A stretch of DNA of 64,000 nucleotides from Tepidimonas taiwanensis (GCF_020162115.1 NZ_CP083911.1:2829501-2893500), one strand, 5' to 3'; numbered from the stretch's first letter, positions 1 to 9,233 are shown. Numbers and translations are program-made. The notes: generated by a model not told the origin, from the letters alone.

Positions 1-1
1 C

Positions 2-79
2 CGTGTCGTGGGCGCACAAGTGTCGCTATCATTCAGGGTTGCAGATATGCAACACATTCAACAGGGGGCGCCCCAGTAA
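2..79 (+). CDS. C-terminal end of a truncated upstream protein, possibly a sensor histidine kinase
   Basis: Only the last 25 codons of an open frame enter the window, ending at TAA 77-79. The residues GAQVSLSF resemble the final beta strand of a histidine-kinase ATPase domain, which often precedes a short tail. The following gene is a response regulator 15 bases downstream on the same strand, as expected for an NtrY/NtrX-like or RegB/RegA-like pair. The fragment is too short for a firm call; the assignment rests mainly on context. Confidence 0.35.
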   Translation, partial: RVVGAQVSLSFRVADMQHIQQGAPQ

Positions 80-94
80 GGGTGATAGTGGTCG

Positions 95-865
95 ATGGCA
101 AACATCTTGGTGGTCGACGACGAACTCGGAATCCGCGAGCTGCTGTTCGAAATCCTCGACGACGAAGGCCACAGCGTCGAGCTGGCCGAAAACGCCGCGC
201 AGGCGCGGGCGCACCGGCAGCGCTACGCGCCGGACCTCGTGTTGCTCGACATTTGGATGCCCGACACCGACGGGGTGACGCTGCTCAAGGAGTGGTCGGC
301 TACCGGGCTGCTGACGATGCCCGTGATCATGATGAGCGGCCACGCCACCATCGACACGGCCGTCGAGGCCACCCGCATCGGCGCGATGGCCTTTCTGGAA
401 AAGCCCATCACGCTGCAGAAACTCTTGCAGGCCGTGGAAAAGGGGCTCGCGCGCGGGCCGGTCCGCCCGAACGGCCGGGCGAACGCCGCCGGGCCGGCCG
501 CGCCCACCGCTGGCGGGGCGCCAGCGCTGACGCTGGTGGGCACCACCCCGGCGTCGTCGGTGGCGAGCGATGACGCCACCCCCGATCCGGACGCCGCCGC
601 GGCCGAGGGCGCCGCGGCGCTGCGGCCCGGTGTACTGACCGTCCCAGCAGCGCCCGGGGGCGTGCTGCAGACGCTGGACCTGGATGCCCCGCTGCGCGAG
701 GCGCGCGACGCGTTCGAGAAAGCCTATTTCGAGTTCCACCTCGCGAAGGAACACGGCTCGATGACGCGCGTGGCCGAAAAGACGGGGCTGGAGCGCACCC
801 ACCTGTACCGCAAGCTCAAGCAGCTGGGCGTCGACCTCTCGCGCAACAAGCGCAGCGCCGCGTGA
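95..865 (+). CDS. Response regulator: receiver domain plus Fis-type DNA-binding domain
   Basis: This is a 256-residue cytoplasmic regulator. Residues 1-125 are a CheY-like receiver: acidic pair in VVDDE, phosphoacceptor Asp in LLDIWMPD (about residue 53), the Thr/Ser region in MMSGHA and the Lys in EKPI. Residues 130-205 are an Ala/Pro/Gly-rich linker. Residues 210-256 form a Fis-like helix-turn-helix (TRVAEKTGLERTHLYRKLKQLG). The sigma-54 AAA+ domain of classical NtrX/NtrC is absent, so it resembles a shortened NtrX or a RegA/PrrA-type regulator. The cognate kinase is probably the protein ending at position 79. The ATG at 95 gives a complete receiver domain. Confidence 0.85.
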   Translation: MANILVVDDELGIRELLFEILDDEGHSVELAENAAQARAHRQRYAPDLVLLDIWMPDTDGVTLLKEWSATGLLTMPVIMMSGHATIDTAVEATRIGAMAFLEKPITLQKLLQAVEKGLARGPVRPNGRANAAGPAAPTAGGAPALTLVGTTPASSVASDDATPDPDAAAAEGAAALRPGVLTVPAAPGGVLQTLDLDAPLREARDAFEKAYFEFHLAKEHGSMTRVAEKTGLERTHLYRKLKQLGVDLSRNKRSAA

Positions 866-899
866 GCGGTCCGTCGCGTGTGGCGCGCGTTTTTTTCGC

Positions 900-905
900 T
901 ATAAT
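900..905 (+). promoter_or_regulatory. -10 box of the tRNA-Phe promoter
   Basis: A perfect TATAAT lies 12 bases before the mature tRNA start and is followed by a GC-rich discriminator (GCGAGG), typical of stable-RNA promoters. The -35 region is not consensus. Confidence 0.55.
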
Positions 906-917
906 GCGAGGCTCGTT

Positions 918-993
<76 letters not shown>

Positions 994-1002
994 ATACACA
1001 AA

Positions 1003-1030
1003 GGTCAACAGTTCGCTGTTGGCCTTTTTT
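1003..1030 (+). terminator. Rho-independent terminator after tRNA-Phe
   Basis: The arms GGTCAACAG and CTGTTGGCC pair over nine positions (one G-T) around a TTCG tetraloop and are followed by six T residues. Confidence 0.9.
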
Positions 1031-1284
1031 CTTGCGCGCTCCCGCGTGTTCGCGGGGACTCCTGCGGATTCCTGCGGACTTCCTTCCTCCGGTCGTCTCG
1101 CCCATCTCGGCCCCATTTCGCTCTCTCCTGGCCATTCTTCTCTCCAGCCTCGCTCGCCGGCTAAGGGCCGAAGTCCGCAGAGGCCGCAACGTGGACCTAT
1201 ACAGATCAATGGGTTACGTGCTGACGAATCAAACGGTTGGATTGCGGCATCGGCAGGCAAAGGAAACCATGGCCGTTGTGTTTT
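1031..1284. other. Gene-free stretch between tRNA-Phe and the AbiE cassette
   Basis: No open frame here has coding character or homology I recognise. It begins directly behind a tRNA gene and ends at the operator of a defence cassette, so it is a plausible place for one junction of the accessory region. I could not find a duplicated tRNA 3' end that would define an attachment site. Confidence 0.4.
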
Positions 1285-1325
1285 GTCGGTAGTTCTTGAC
1301 AGCTACCGACGTTTCGCAACATTAT
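1285..1325 (+). promoter_or_regulatory. Promoter and inverted-repeat operator of the AbiE cassette
   Basis: GTCGGTAG (1285-1292) and CTACCGAC (1303-1310) are perfect 8-bp inverted arms with a 10-bp spacer. They flank a consensus -35 TTGACA (1296-1301). A -10-like CATTAT lies at 1320-1325 after an 18-bp spacer. AbiEi antitoxins are known to repress their own operons by binding inverted repeats at the promoter, so this is the expected autoregulatory site. The predicted transcription start falls at or next to the ATG at 1332. Confidence 0.7.
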
Positions 1326-1331
1326 GACGAC

Positions 1332-1931
1332 ATGGACAGTTCGCACCAGAGCATTCTGGATCTTGCCGCCCAGCGCGGCCTTATTCGCCCACGCGATCTC
1401 AATGAGCGTGGGCTGCCCACGATCGCCCTCACGCGGCTGGTGCGGCAAGGGCTGCTCCAGCGCGTGGGACGGGGCCTGTACGCAATTCCGGACCGGGCCG
1501 TCTCGGAACACGGCGCACTCTCCGAGGTGGCACGCAAGCACCCGCAAGCCATCGTCTGCCTGCTGTCGGCACTGCGCCTACATGAACTCACCACACAGTC
1601 GCCGTTCGAGGTCTGGCTGGCAATTCCCAACAAGGCACGCGCGCCAAAGATGGACTATCCCCCGCTGCGCATCGTGCGCTTCTCTGGCGCCGCGCTGACG
1701 GAGGGGGTCGAGGAGCACCTCATCGATGGTGTGCCGGTGCGCGTGACCAACGTCGCCCGGACCGTGGCTGACTGCTTCAAGTTCCGCAACAAGATCGGCC
1801 TCGATGTCGCGCTGGAGGCGCTACAGGAGTCCTGGCGTGCCAAGCGCGTCAGCATGGATGAACTTTGGCGTTTTGCTGCGCTGTGCCGTGTGGCCAATGT
1901 GATGCGCCCCTACATGGAAAGCCTGTCATGA
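1332..1931 (+). CDS. abiEi: Type IV toxin-antitoxin antitoxin, AbiEi family
   Basis: 199 residues. The N-terminal winged helix (ILDLAAQRGLIRPRDL to QRVGRGLYAIP, residues 5-55) and the C-terminal domain (about 85-190, with VRVTNVARTVADCFKFRNKIGLDVALEAL) are those of AbiEi antitoxins, which repress the operon and oppose AbiEii. I chose ATG 1332 over the in-frame TTG at 1296 because that TTG is the -35 box. No Shine-Dalgarno sequence precedes 1332 and the predicted transcript starts there, so translation may be leaderless. The stop overlaps the next ATG (ATGA), indicating translational coupling to the toxin. Confidence 0.88.
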   Translation: MDSSHQSILDLAAQRGLIRPRDLNERGLPTIALTRLVRQGLLQRVGRGLYAIPDRAVSEHGALSEVARKHPQAIVCLLSALRLHELTTQSPFEVWLAIPNKARAPKMDYPPLRIVRFSGAALTEGVEEHLIDGVPVRVTNVARTVADCFKFRNKIGLDVALEALQESWRAKRVSMDELWRFAALCRVANVMRPYMESLS

Positions 1932-2854
1932 ACCAGCGCAACATGGCCGCCTCGGTGCGCGCCCGCCTGCTCAACCGCGCCCGCGAGACCCGACAAGACT
2001 TCAATCTGATCTTGACCCGCTATGCGCTTGAGCGCCTGCTTTACCGGCTCAGCATCTCCCCCCACGCCGACCAGTTCCTGCTGAAAGGTGCGCTGCTGTT
2101 CGACTTGTGGTTCGACATCCCGCATCGTCCGACACGCGACGCCGATCTGCTGGGCTTCGGCTCGGCCGAGATCCCGCATGTCGAGGCGGCGTTTCGGGAC
2201 ATCTGTACGGTGGAACTGGACGACGGCATACGCTTCCAGCCTGACTCGGTACACGCGGAGGAGATCCGCAAGGAAGCCAACTACTCCGGTGTCCGGGTCA
2301 CGCTGATCGGCCTGTTGGACGGTGCCCGATGCCACGTGCAGGTCGACGTGGGTTTCGGCGACGCCGTGACGCCCGGCCCCGAGGCCGTCGACTACCCGGT
2401 AATGCTGCCGGACATGCCAGCCCCGAAGCTGCGCGCCTACCCCCGCTACACGGTTGTCGCCGAGAAGCTGGAGGCACTGGTGTCGCTCGGCATCGCCAAC
2501 AGCCGCATGAAGGATTACTTCGATCTCTGGATCTTGTCGCGCTACACCGACTTCGACGGCGCGCTCCTGTGCAAGGCGATCCACGCCACCTTCGAGCGCC
2601 GCAGGACACCGCTGCCGGATGGCGTCCCTTTCGGATTGAGCGACGAATTCGCGCAGGATCGGCAGAAGCAGACTCAGTGGCAAGCATTCTTGAGGAAGAA
2701 TGCCTTGGACGAGCTTCAGCTTTCCGAGGTCGTTGCCGGTCTGCGTGCCTTCCTGTCATTCCCGCTGGACGCGCTCCAGCAAGGTGCTGCATTTCCGCAA
2801 ACATGGCTTGCCGGAAACGGGTGGATGTCGAGCGGCGAGGAATCGGGCCGATGA
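1928..2854 (+). CDS. abiEii: Type IV toxin, AbiEii/AbiGii nucleotidyltransferase family
   Basis: 308 residues. The polymerase-beta-like nucleotidyltransferase core is visible: LLKGALLFDL (51-60), then TRDADLLG (69-76), which carries the two catalytic acidic residues, and the later helix YTVVAEKLEALVSLG followed by RMKDYFDLWIL. AbiEii proteins arrest growth during phage infection; related enzymes modify nucleic-acid targets such as tRNA ends with NTPs. The start ATG overlaps the AbiEi stop and its own TGA overlaps the next start, so it is the second of four coupled genes. The catalytic motif looks intact, so the toxin should be functional. Confidence 0.9.
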   Translation: MNQRNMAASVRARLLNRARETRQDFNLILTRYALERLLYRLSISPHADQFLLKGALLFDLWFDIPHRPTRDADLLGFGSAEIPHVEAAFRDICTVELDDGIRFQPDSVHAEEIRKEANYSGVRVTLIGLLDGARCHVQVDVGFGDAVTPGPEAVDYPVMLPDMPAPKLRAYPRYTVVAEKLEALVSLGIANSRMKDYFDLWILSRYTDFDGALLCKAIHATFERRRTPLPDGVPFGLSDEFAQDRQKQTQWQAFLRKNALDELQLSEVVAGLRAFLSFPLDALQQGAAFPQTWLAGNGWMSSGEESGR

Positions 2855-3339
2855 CCTGGAATCCCGATCTGCTCTTGGAGGATTTTCACCGTGTCGCCGG
2901 CATGGCTGGCGTCTCGTTGGCGCTTGATGCCATCGCGATCGAGCGGTGCCCTGCGCCGCACGTGCCGCCCAAGACATTACCGCCCGGCACCATGGCGGTG
3001 TACGTCTTCTCGTTTGGGCCTCATGTGCTGAAGGTCGGGAAGGTCGGCCCCAACAGCGCTGCTCGCTACACGGCTCAACACTACAACGCCGGCAGCGCGA
3101 AGAGCACTCTGGCAGCCTCCTTGATCAAACACGGCGAGCGCATCGGCGTCGCCGGCCTGAACGAAACGAACGTCCCCGGCTGGATCAGGGAGCACACCGA
3201 TCGGGTGAACTTCATCCTCGATGCGTCGCTCGGTGTCCACGTCCTCAACCTCCTCGAGGCATTTCTGCAGTGCCGCCTCCGGCCTGAGTTCGAGGGATTT
3301 GCCAGCCAACGGATCGATCGCGAGGGCGGACAGGCATGA
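2851..3339 (+). CDS. GIY-YIG-like nuclease-fold protein coupled to AbiE
   Basis: 162 residues, starting in the ATGA that ends AbiEii. Residues 49-66 read AVYVFSF followed by LKVGKVG, matching the paired GIY and YIG strands. ARY (71-73) supplies the conserved arginine, and NLLEAFLQCRL (133-143) places a glutamate (Glu136) where the family's metal-binding Glu sits. The first 45 residues are a small extra N-terminal segment. GIY-YIG proteins are usually DNA endonucleases in restriction, repair or homing. I infer a nuclease or nucleic-acid-binding role in the cassette. The assignment is from motif pattern only; the precise family is not recognised. Confidence 0.6.
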   Translation: MTWNPDLLLEDFHRVAGMAGVSLALDAIAIERCPAPHVPPKTLPPGTMAVYVFSFGPHVLKVGKVGPNSAARYTAQHYNAGSAKSTLAASLIKHGERIGVAGLNETNVPGWIREHTDRVNFILDASLGVHVLNLLEAFLQCRLRPEFEGFASQRIDREGGQA

Positions 3340-3923
3340 AAGAGGACATCCTCGAACAAATGGTGGACGAGTACCTGCAGCACAAAGGGTACTTCACCCG
3401 GCACAACATCAAGTTTCGACCTGCCGGCGATCATGTGGAGTACGACACCCGCCAGGATGCCGTGCATAGCGACATCGACGTGATCGGCATCCATCCGCGA
3501 CTCGACGGCGCGCGTCGGGTGATGGTCGTGAGCTGCAAGAGCTGGCAGGGTGGCTTTCGTCCCGAATACTGGGTCGATGCGATCGCCAAGAACAAGGTGG
3601 TCTCGGGGCGTGAGGCCTGGCGCGGGTTTCGCGAACTGACCAGGGAGAAGTGGGCCGCAGCGTTCAGGACGACGGTCGCCGAACTGACGGGTTCGTCCTC
3701 GTTCACCTACATCACGGCCGTCACGAAAGTCGTCGGCAGCCGAGCGGAGTGGCAGGACAACGCGACGTTCCGCGAGAATCTCGGCGGCAACCCCATCGAG
3801 ATACTGACCTTCGGCGACATGCTGAAAGAACTCTTTCCGTCCATCGACACGACCCCTGCCTCATCGGAAGTTGGACGGGTTCTGCAGCTGATCAAGGCGT
3901 CAGGCTGGTCTCTCGACAAGTAA
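3336..3923 (+). CDS. PD-(D/E)XK restriction-endonuclease-like protein, fourth gene of the AbiE cassette
   Basis: 195 residues, again starting in an ATGA overlap. The N-terminal helix ILEQMVDEYLQHKGYF, a strand with SDIDVIG (45-51) and MVVSCKSW (63-70) fit a PD-(D/E)XK nuclease core of the Mrr/VRR type. The usual (D/E)XK becomes Ser66-x-Lys68, a variant known in some active members. FTYITAVTKVVG and IEILTFGDML may form later core strands. The C-terminal 20 residues look like a small helical tail. The substrate is unknown. Its position suggests joint action with the GIY-YIG protein and AbiE. The closest neighbour downstream is convergent, so this gene ends the operon. Confidence 0.6.
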   Translation: MKEDILEQMVDEYLQHKGYFTRHNIKFRPAGDHVEYDTRQDAVHSDIDVIGIHPRLDGARRVMVVSCKSWQGGFRPEYWVDAIAKNKVVSGREAWRGFRELTREKWAAAFRTTVAELTGSSSFTYITAVTKVVGSRAEWQDNATFRENLGGNPIEILTFGDMLKELFPSIDTTPASSEVGRVLQLIKASGWSLDK

Positions 3924-3954
3924 TCCAACCCGAAGGATGCCCGTGCGACGGTAA

Positions 3955-4382
3955 TCAGCGATTGATGATGGCCCGCTGCTCGTCCCATAGCAGTGGCGTC
4001 CCCGACGCCAGATCGAACAGGGTCACCTCCGGCGGCAGGGTCTCGTCGAGGATGGCGGCGACGATGTCCGGCGCCAGAGTGGTGAGGTTCACCATCCGGC
4101 TCACATAGGCCCGATCCATCCCCTCGCGGTCGGCCACCTCGGACAGCGTGCGCGCCTCGCCGGACTCCACCATCGCCAGCCAGCGGTGGCCGCGGGCGAG
4201 CGCGAGCTGGATCGGCGTCGGCGTGTCGTCCCAGGGGCGCGGCTGCATGGTCTCGCCATCCGGCAGGGTCACCGCCTTGCGGCTGCCGCGCCGCTTGATC
4301 CGGATCGGCACCGAGACGGTGAGGCTGCCGTCGCTCGCGGTGATCACCTCGGCCTGGCCGGTCTTGTCGATCAAGATCTCGT

Positions 4383-4386
<4 letters not shown>
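3955..4386 (-). CDS. HTH protein of the serine-recombinase module
   Basis: 143 residues. Residues 75-110 (ARTLSEVADREGMDRAYVSR) form a ParB/KorB-like helix-turn-helix, preceded by a basic strand-rich segment (PIRIKRRGSRKAVTLPDG). This type of small protein is regularly found directly after large serine recombinases, where it may act as a DNA-binding accessory or directionality factor; that role is inference. Its ATG overlaps the recombinase stop, making it the last gene of the four-gene minus-strand operon. A decayed relative lies at 14341-14548. Confidence 0.65.
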
Positions 4387-5737
<1,351 letters not shown>

Positions 5738-5741
<4 letters not shown>

Positions 5742-6235
5742 CGCCGGCCTCCCTGCTTCTTCGGATTCTTCGCCTTGGCCGGCGCCTTCACACCGAAGAA
5801 GAGCGGCCCGGACCAACGGGTGCCGGTGATCTCGCGGGCGATCATGGACAGGCTCGGGTAGCGCCTGCCCTCGAACTCGTACTGCCCGTCCTGGGCGACC
5901 GTCGCCCGGTGCTCGACCCCCTGGTACTCGCGGGTAAGCACGGTGCCGGGCATCAGCCGAATGTCGCGGTCGAGCTTGCGCGCCTTGCCGGTCTCCATCA
6001 AAGACTTGATGCGCCGCTTGTTGCGCTCCAGCAGATTGGGATCGACCTTGCGGAACTCGATTTCCTGCAGCTTGTAGGCGATCCGCCGCTCCATGAACTG
6101 GCGATTGGGCGTCGGGTTGTCGCTGCCGAAGAGTTCTCGCCAAAGCGCCCTCATTTCCTCTATCGAGAGATCCGGGAGCCCGGCGATCCGGGCGGCGACG
6201 CTCGGCGGGGTGGGTGGGACGGTGCTTGCCTTCAT
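5738..6235 (-). CDS. DUF2924 protein
   Basis: 165 residues. It matches the DUF2924 pattern: ARIAGLPDLSIEEMRALWRELFG at the start, RQFMERRIAYKLQE in the middle, then a basic stretch and PGTVLTREYQGVEHRATVAQDGQYEFEGRRYPSLSMIAREITG near the end (a small beta domain resembling a plant homeotic-type RNA/DNA-binding fold). The family is almost always encoded just upstream of a serine recombinase, as here; its biochemical role is unknown. It overlaps both neighbours by four bases. Confidence 0.85.
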
Positions 6236-6450
6236 GGAGCCTCCTCCAAAGTGTTGTTGACGGGGTGGCTATGAAGGCGCTGGTGGCCGGAGAAGCCAAG
6301 CTCAAACTCGCTCTCCGTGGGGTGACCTGCGGACTGCGCGACCGCGGCGTCGCGCAGTCGGACGAGGCCGCGCGCCAGCAAGGACGCGACCTCTTGCCGG
6401 CGCTGCTCCGGCGTCATCCGGTCGGGGGGAAGGTGGTTGATCGTGCACAT
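6232..6450 (-). CDS. Small protein opening the recombinase operon
   Basis: 72 residues (MCTINHLPPDRMTPEQRRQE at the start). MTPEQRRQEVASLLARGLVRLRD is a helix typical of small proteins that precede DUF2924 in recombinase modules. The tail is low in hydrophobic residues. The stop overlaps the DUF2924 start. Function is unknown. It heads a minus-strand operon whose promoter must lie in 6451-6662, divergent from the Xre-ImmA gene. Confidence 0.6.
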   Translation of the reverse strand: MCTINHLPPDRMTPEQRRQEVASLLARGLVRLRDAAVAQSAGHPTESEFELGFSGHQRLHSHPVNNTLEEAP

Positions 6451-6607
6451 CGGTATCGGTCCTGAACGTCCAACTCGCTCGATGACGAGATTGTCCGGTC
6501 AGGCCTCTACCGAGGCCATCAGGGAGTTTCGGGCCGGTGCGGACCGATGGGGGCTGGTGCGAAGGAGTTCGCGGGATCGGGTTGCGCCAAGCGAACAGAA
6601 TTGGCGA

Positions 6608-6645
6608 TGTTTACAAAACAAAGCTTCATACGTAAACTGTAAACA
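6608..6645 (+). promoter_or_regulatory. Inverted-repeat operator upstream of the Xre-ImmA gene
   Basis: TGTTTACA (6608-6615) and TGTAAACA (6638-6645) are perfect inverted octamers. A third half site, GTAAAC, lies at 6632-6637, giving a direct repeat GTAAAC-T-GTAAAC. The block ends 17 bases before the start codon and overlaps the expected promoter, which suits autorepression by the Xre domain of the downstream product. AGAGGA at 6648-6653 is the ribosome binding site. Confidence 0.65.
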
Positions 6646-6662
6646 AAAGAGGACGCTCCCCA

Positions 6663-7715
6663 ATGTTTGGCGAAAGACTGAAACTGGCCCGCAAGCGCTC
6701 CGGCCTGTCCCTTCGGGGACTGGCCGATGCCATCAACCATGCGGTCAGTGCCCAGGCGATCGGCCGCTATGAGCGCGGCGAGATGCTGCCCGGTTCGGCC
6801 ACCGCCCTGAAGCTCGCCAAGGCGCTCGGCGTCCCATTGAGCTACTTGTTCAGCCCCTCGGAAATACGCCTCGAAGGGGTGGAGTTTCGCAAGACCGCTG
6901 CGACCCGGGCCCAGGAGCGCGCCATGGTGGAAGCCGCCGTCCTGGACAGCCTCGACCGCTACCTGCTCGTCGAAGACCTGCTGGAGATCGGCAGCCATGT
7001 GTGGGACAAGCCCGACGGGGCCCCCTTCAAGGTCGCCGACTTCGATGATGCGGAGACCGCCGCCGAGAGCGTCCGCAAGGCCTGGAACCTGGGTGGCGAC
7101 GCGATCCCCAACGTTACCGAGCTGCTCGAAGAGCACGGCATCAAGGTGCTCAAGCTCGACTTCCCGCTCTCGGTCGACGGACTGACCTGCCGGGTGGCGC
7201 GGCCGGGCCAGGAGAAGGTACCGGTCATCGTGGGTTCGGTGGCGAAATCGGTGGAACGCCGGCGCTTCACCCTGGCCCACGAGCTCGGCCATATGGTGAT
7301 GGCCATCGACGGCGACCTGGACGAGGAGAAAGCGTGCCAGCGCTTCGCCAGCGCCCTCTTGATGCCCCGGGAGGACCTGCTGTTCGAGGTCGGGCAGCGC
7401 CGCCATGCCTTCGGCTATGCCGAGATCATCGAGATCAAGCGCATGTACGGCGTCAGCGCCGCCGCCCTGATCGTCCGGCTGCGCGATCTCGGCGTCATCA
7501 CCGAGGGGACCTTGCAGGCCGTGTTTCGCGGCATCGGCCGCACCTGGCGCAAGGCCGAGCCCGAGCCGCTCCCGGAAAACGAGGAACCCCGGCGCTTCCA
7601 GCGCCTGGTGCTCCGCGCCCTTGCTGAGGACATCATCTCGCTTCCCAAAGCCGCAGAGCTGCTGCGCAAGAGCACGGGCGAGGTGAGCCGAATCATGTCG
7701 GGGCCCGCGGAGTGA
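6663..7715 (+). CDS. Xre-family HTH fused to ImmA/IrrE zinc peptidase, antitoxin-like
   Basis: 350 residues. Residues 1-65 form an Xre helix-turn-helix (RLKLARKRSGLSLRGLADAI to GRYERGEMLPG). Residues 150-290 are an ImmA/IrrE domain with the zinc-binding LAHELGHMVM (His206, Glu207, His210). The C-terminal 60 residues carry a second helical segment. Proteins of this COG2856 type act as proteolytic regulators or antitoxins and are often paired with PIN or other toxins; the next gene, seven bases away, is a PIN protein. Autoregulation through the palindromic operator is likely. Confidence 0.88.
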   Translation: MFGERLKLARKRSGLSLRGLADAINHAVSAQAIGRYERGEMLPGSATALKLAKALGVPLSYLFSPSEIRLEGVEFRKTAATRAQERAMVEAAVLDSLDRYLLVEDLLEIGSHVWDKPDGAPFKVADFDDAETAAESVRKAWNLGGDAIPNVTELLEEHGIKVLKLDFPLSVDGLTCRVARPGQEKVPVIVGSVAKSVERRRFTLAHELGHMVMAIDGDLDEEKACQRFASALLMPREDLLFEVGQRRHAFGYAEIIEIKRMYGVSAAALIVRLRDLGVITEGTLQAVFRGIGRTWRKAEPEPLPENEEPRRFQRLVLRALAEDIISLPKAAELLRKSTGEVSRIMSGPAE

Positions 7716-7721
7716 CCTATC

Positions 7722-8231
7722 GTGCGGGTATTGGTGAGCGACGCCTCGATTCTGATTGAGCTGGCGAAGTGGTCCCTCCTGGAGGCGCTGTTCAAGCTGC
7801 CGTTCGAGTTTGCGGTACCCGACGCCCTGTACGAGGACGAGCTCATCGACCTCGGTGAGATCGACCGGGAACAGCTCAAGGGGTTGGGCCTGCGGGTCGA
7901 GTCCCTGGATGCGGAAGGCATGGCCCGGGCCGTCTCCTATCAGACGGCCCAGCCCAAGCTCACCCTCCACGACTGCCTTGCCGTCACCCTGGCCGTGACC
8001 AACGACTGGCCCTTGCTGACGGGTGACAAGCGCATGCGTGCCCTCGCCGACGAAGAGCACCTCGAGGTGCACGGCGTCTTGTGGGTCATCGACCGGTTTG
8101 CCGAGCACCGCATCGTGCGCAAGCCCACGCTCGCGAAGGCGCTGCGCGGCATGCTGGACGACCCGCGGACACGGCTGCCGCATGCCGAGATCAACAAGCG
8201 ACTCGCCCTGCTCACCACGAAGCAAGGTTGA
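7722..8231 (+). CDS. PIN-domain toxin partner of the Xre-ImmA protein
   Basis: 169 residues, probable GTG start six bases after the antitoxin stop. The PIN ribonuclease core is visible: VSDASILIELAKW (Asp7), a Glu/Asp-rich middle (DALYEDELIDLGEID), the helix LTLHDCLAVTLAV (Asp near 87) and LLTGDKRMRALA (Asp near 105). It is longer than VapC, with a C-terminal extension of about 35 residues. RNA cleavage is expected from the family. The pair forms a two-gene operon. Confidence 0.82.
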   Translation: MRVLVSDASILIELAKWSLLEALFKLPFEFAVPDALYEDELIDLGEIDREQLKGLGLRVESLDAEGMARAVSYQTAQPKLTLHDCLAVTLAVTNDWPLLTGDKRMRALADEEHLEVHGVLWVIDRFAEHRIVRKPTLAKALRGMLDDPRTRLPHAEINKRLALLTTKQG

Positions 8232-8287
8232 GCTACAGGCGTTGACGCGGGAAAGGAATTCTTCGTCACATAGGAGAACAAGAACGA

Positions 8288-8370
8288 ATGAACGATGCTG
8301 AAAACTTGGCCAAGCTGCTCGGGCACCTGAAGCCCGAGCTGTTTCGCGCCTTCATGGCGGAGGATGAGAT
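8288..8370 (+). pseudogene. 5' fragment of a gene cut by an IS2-like element
   Basis: A clear ribosome binding site (AGGAG) precedes ATG 8288. The first 27 or so codons read like the N-terminus of a carboxymuconolactone-decarboxylase-type protein (HLKPELFRAFM). The frame is then cut by the IS left end near 8370 and stops at 8378-8380. No 3' part is seen in the window, so the rest was lost. Confidence 0.35.
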
Positions 8371-8428
8371 AGCCCCCTGAATCTCCGGACCCGTCCTATC
8401 GCTTATCTTTGAAGATAGGAGTAGGACT

Positions 8429-8821
8429 GTGAGTACGACTAGGCATACGGACACTGTTGAAGTCATCTTGAAAGACCAGCGCCGCAGGCGCTGGTCCCCT
8501 GCGGAGAAAGCCGCGCTGGTGCGGCGCACCTACGAGCCGGGCATGAGTGTGTCGCTGGTGGCGCGGCAGGAAGGCGTCGCAGCCAGCTTGCTGTTCCAGT
8601 GGAGAAAGCTCGATCGCCAAGGCGCCCTGACGGCCGTCAGGGCCGGGGAAGCAGTGGTTCCGGCCTCGGAACTGGCGGCTGCCCGAGCCGAGATCGCCAA
8701 GCTGCAGCGGGTGCTGGGCAAGAAGACCCTGGAGAACGAAATCCTCAAGGAGGCCGTGGAGTACGCCGCCGAAAAAAAGTGGATTGCGCGCTCGCCCTTG
8801 TTGCCCGGGGACGACCAATGA
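8429..8821 (+). CDS. IS3-family transposase OrfA
   Basis: 130 residues. Residues 15-65 are a helix-turn-helix of the transposase_8 family (RRRRWSPAEKAALVRRTYEPG, SVSLVARQEGVAASLLFQWR). The C-terminus is a leucine-zipper-like helix (ELAAARAEIAKLQRVLGKKTLENEILKEA). GTG is the probable start. Its TGA overlaps the OrfB ATG; in this family a programmed frameshift normally fuses the two proteins. Confidence 0.88.
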   Translation: MSTTRHTDTVEVILKDQRRRRWSPAEKAALVRRTYEPGMSVSLVARQEGVAASLLFQWRKLDRQGALTAVRAGEAVVPASELAAARAEIAKLQRVLGKKTLENEILKEAVEYAAEKKWIARSPLLPGDDQ

Positions 8822-9233
8822 AGACGGTCTGCCGGGCGCTGGGCGTGGCGCGCTCGCATGTGCATGAGCGGCACCACCGCCGCGAGGACTGGCGCGATGC
8901 TCGCCAGGGGCGCACGCCAGCGGGCGATGCGCAGCTGCTGGCTGAGATCCGGGAGCAGATCGCCGATCTGCCCAGCTACGGGTATCGACGCGCCTGTGCC
9001 CTGGTCAACCTTCAGCGCAGCGCACAGGGCGGCACACGGGTCAACCCCAAACGGGTCTACCGCGTGATGGCCCAGGCCGGGCTGTTGCTGCCCAAGGCAG
9101 CCCGACGGCGCCATGGCAGCCGCAAGCACGAGGGTAGCGTGGCCGTGGGGCGCAGCGATCTGCGCTGGTGCTCCGATGGGCTGGAGATCAAGTGCGACTC
9201 GGGGCAGACGGTGAGCGCCACGTTCACCAAAGA

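Noticed and set aside
1296..1298. TTG as start of AbiEi
   Set aside because: It is part of the TTGACA -35 box inside the operator; the family N-terminus begins at ATG 1332.
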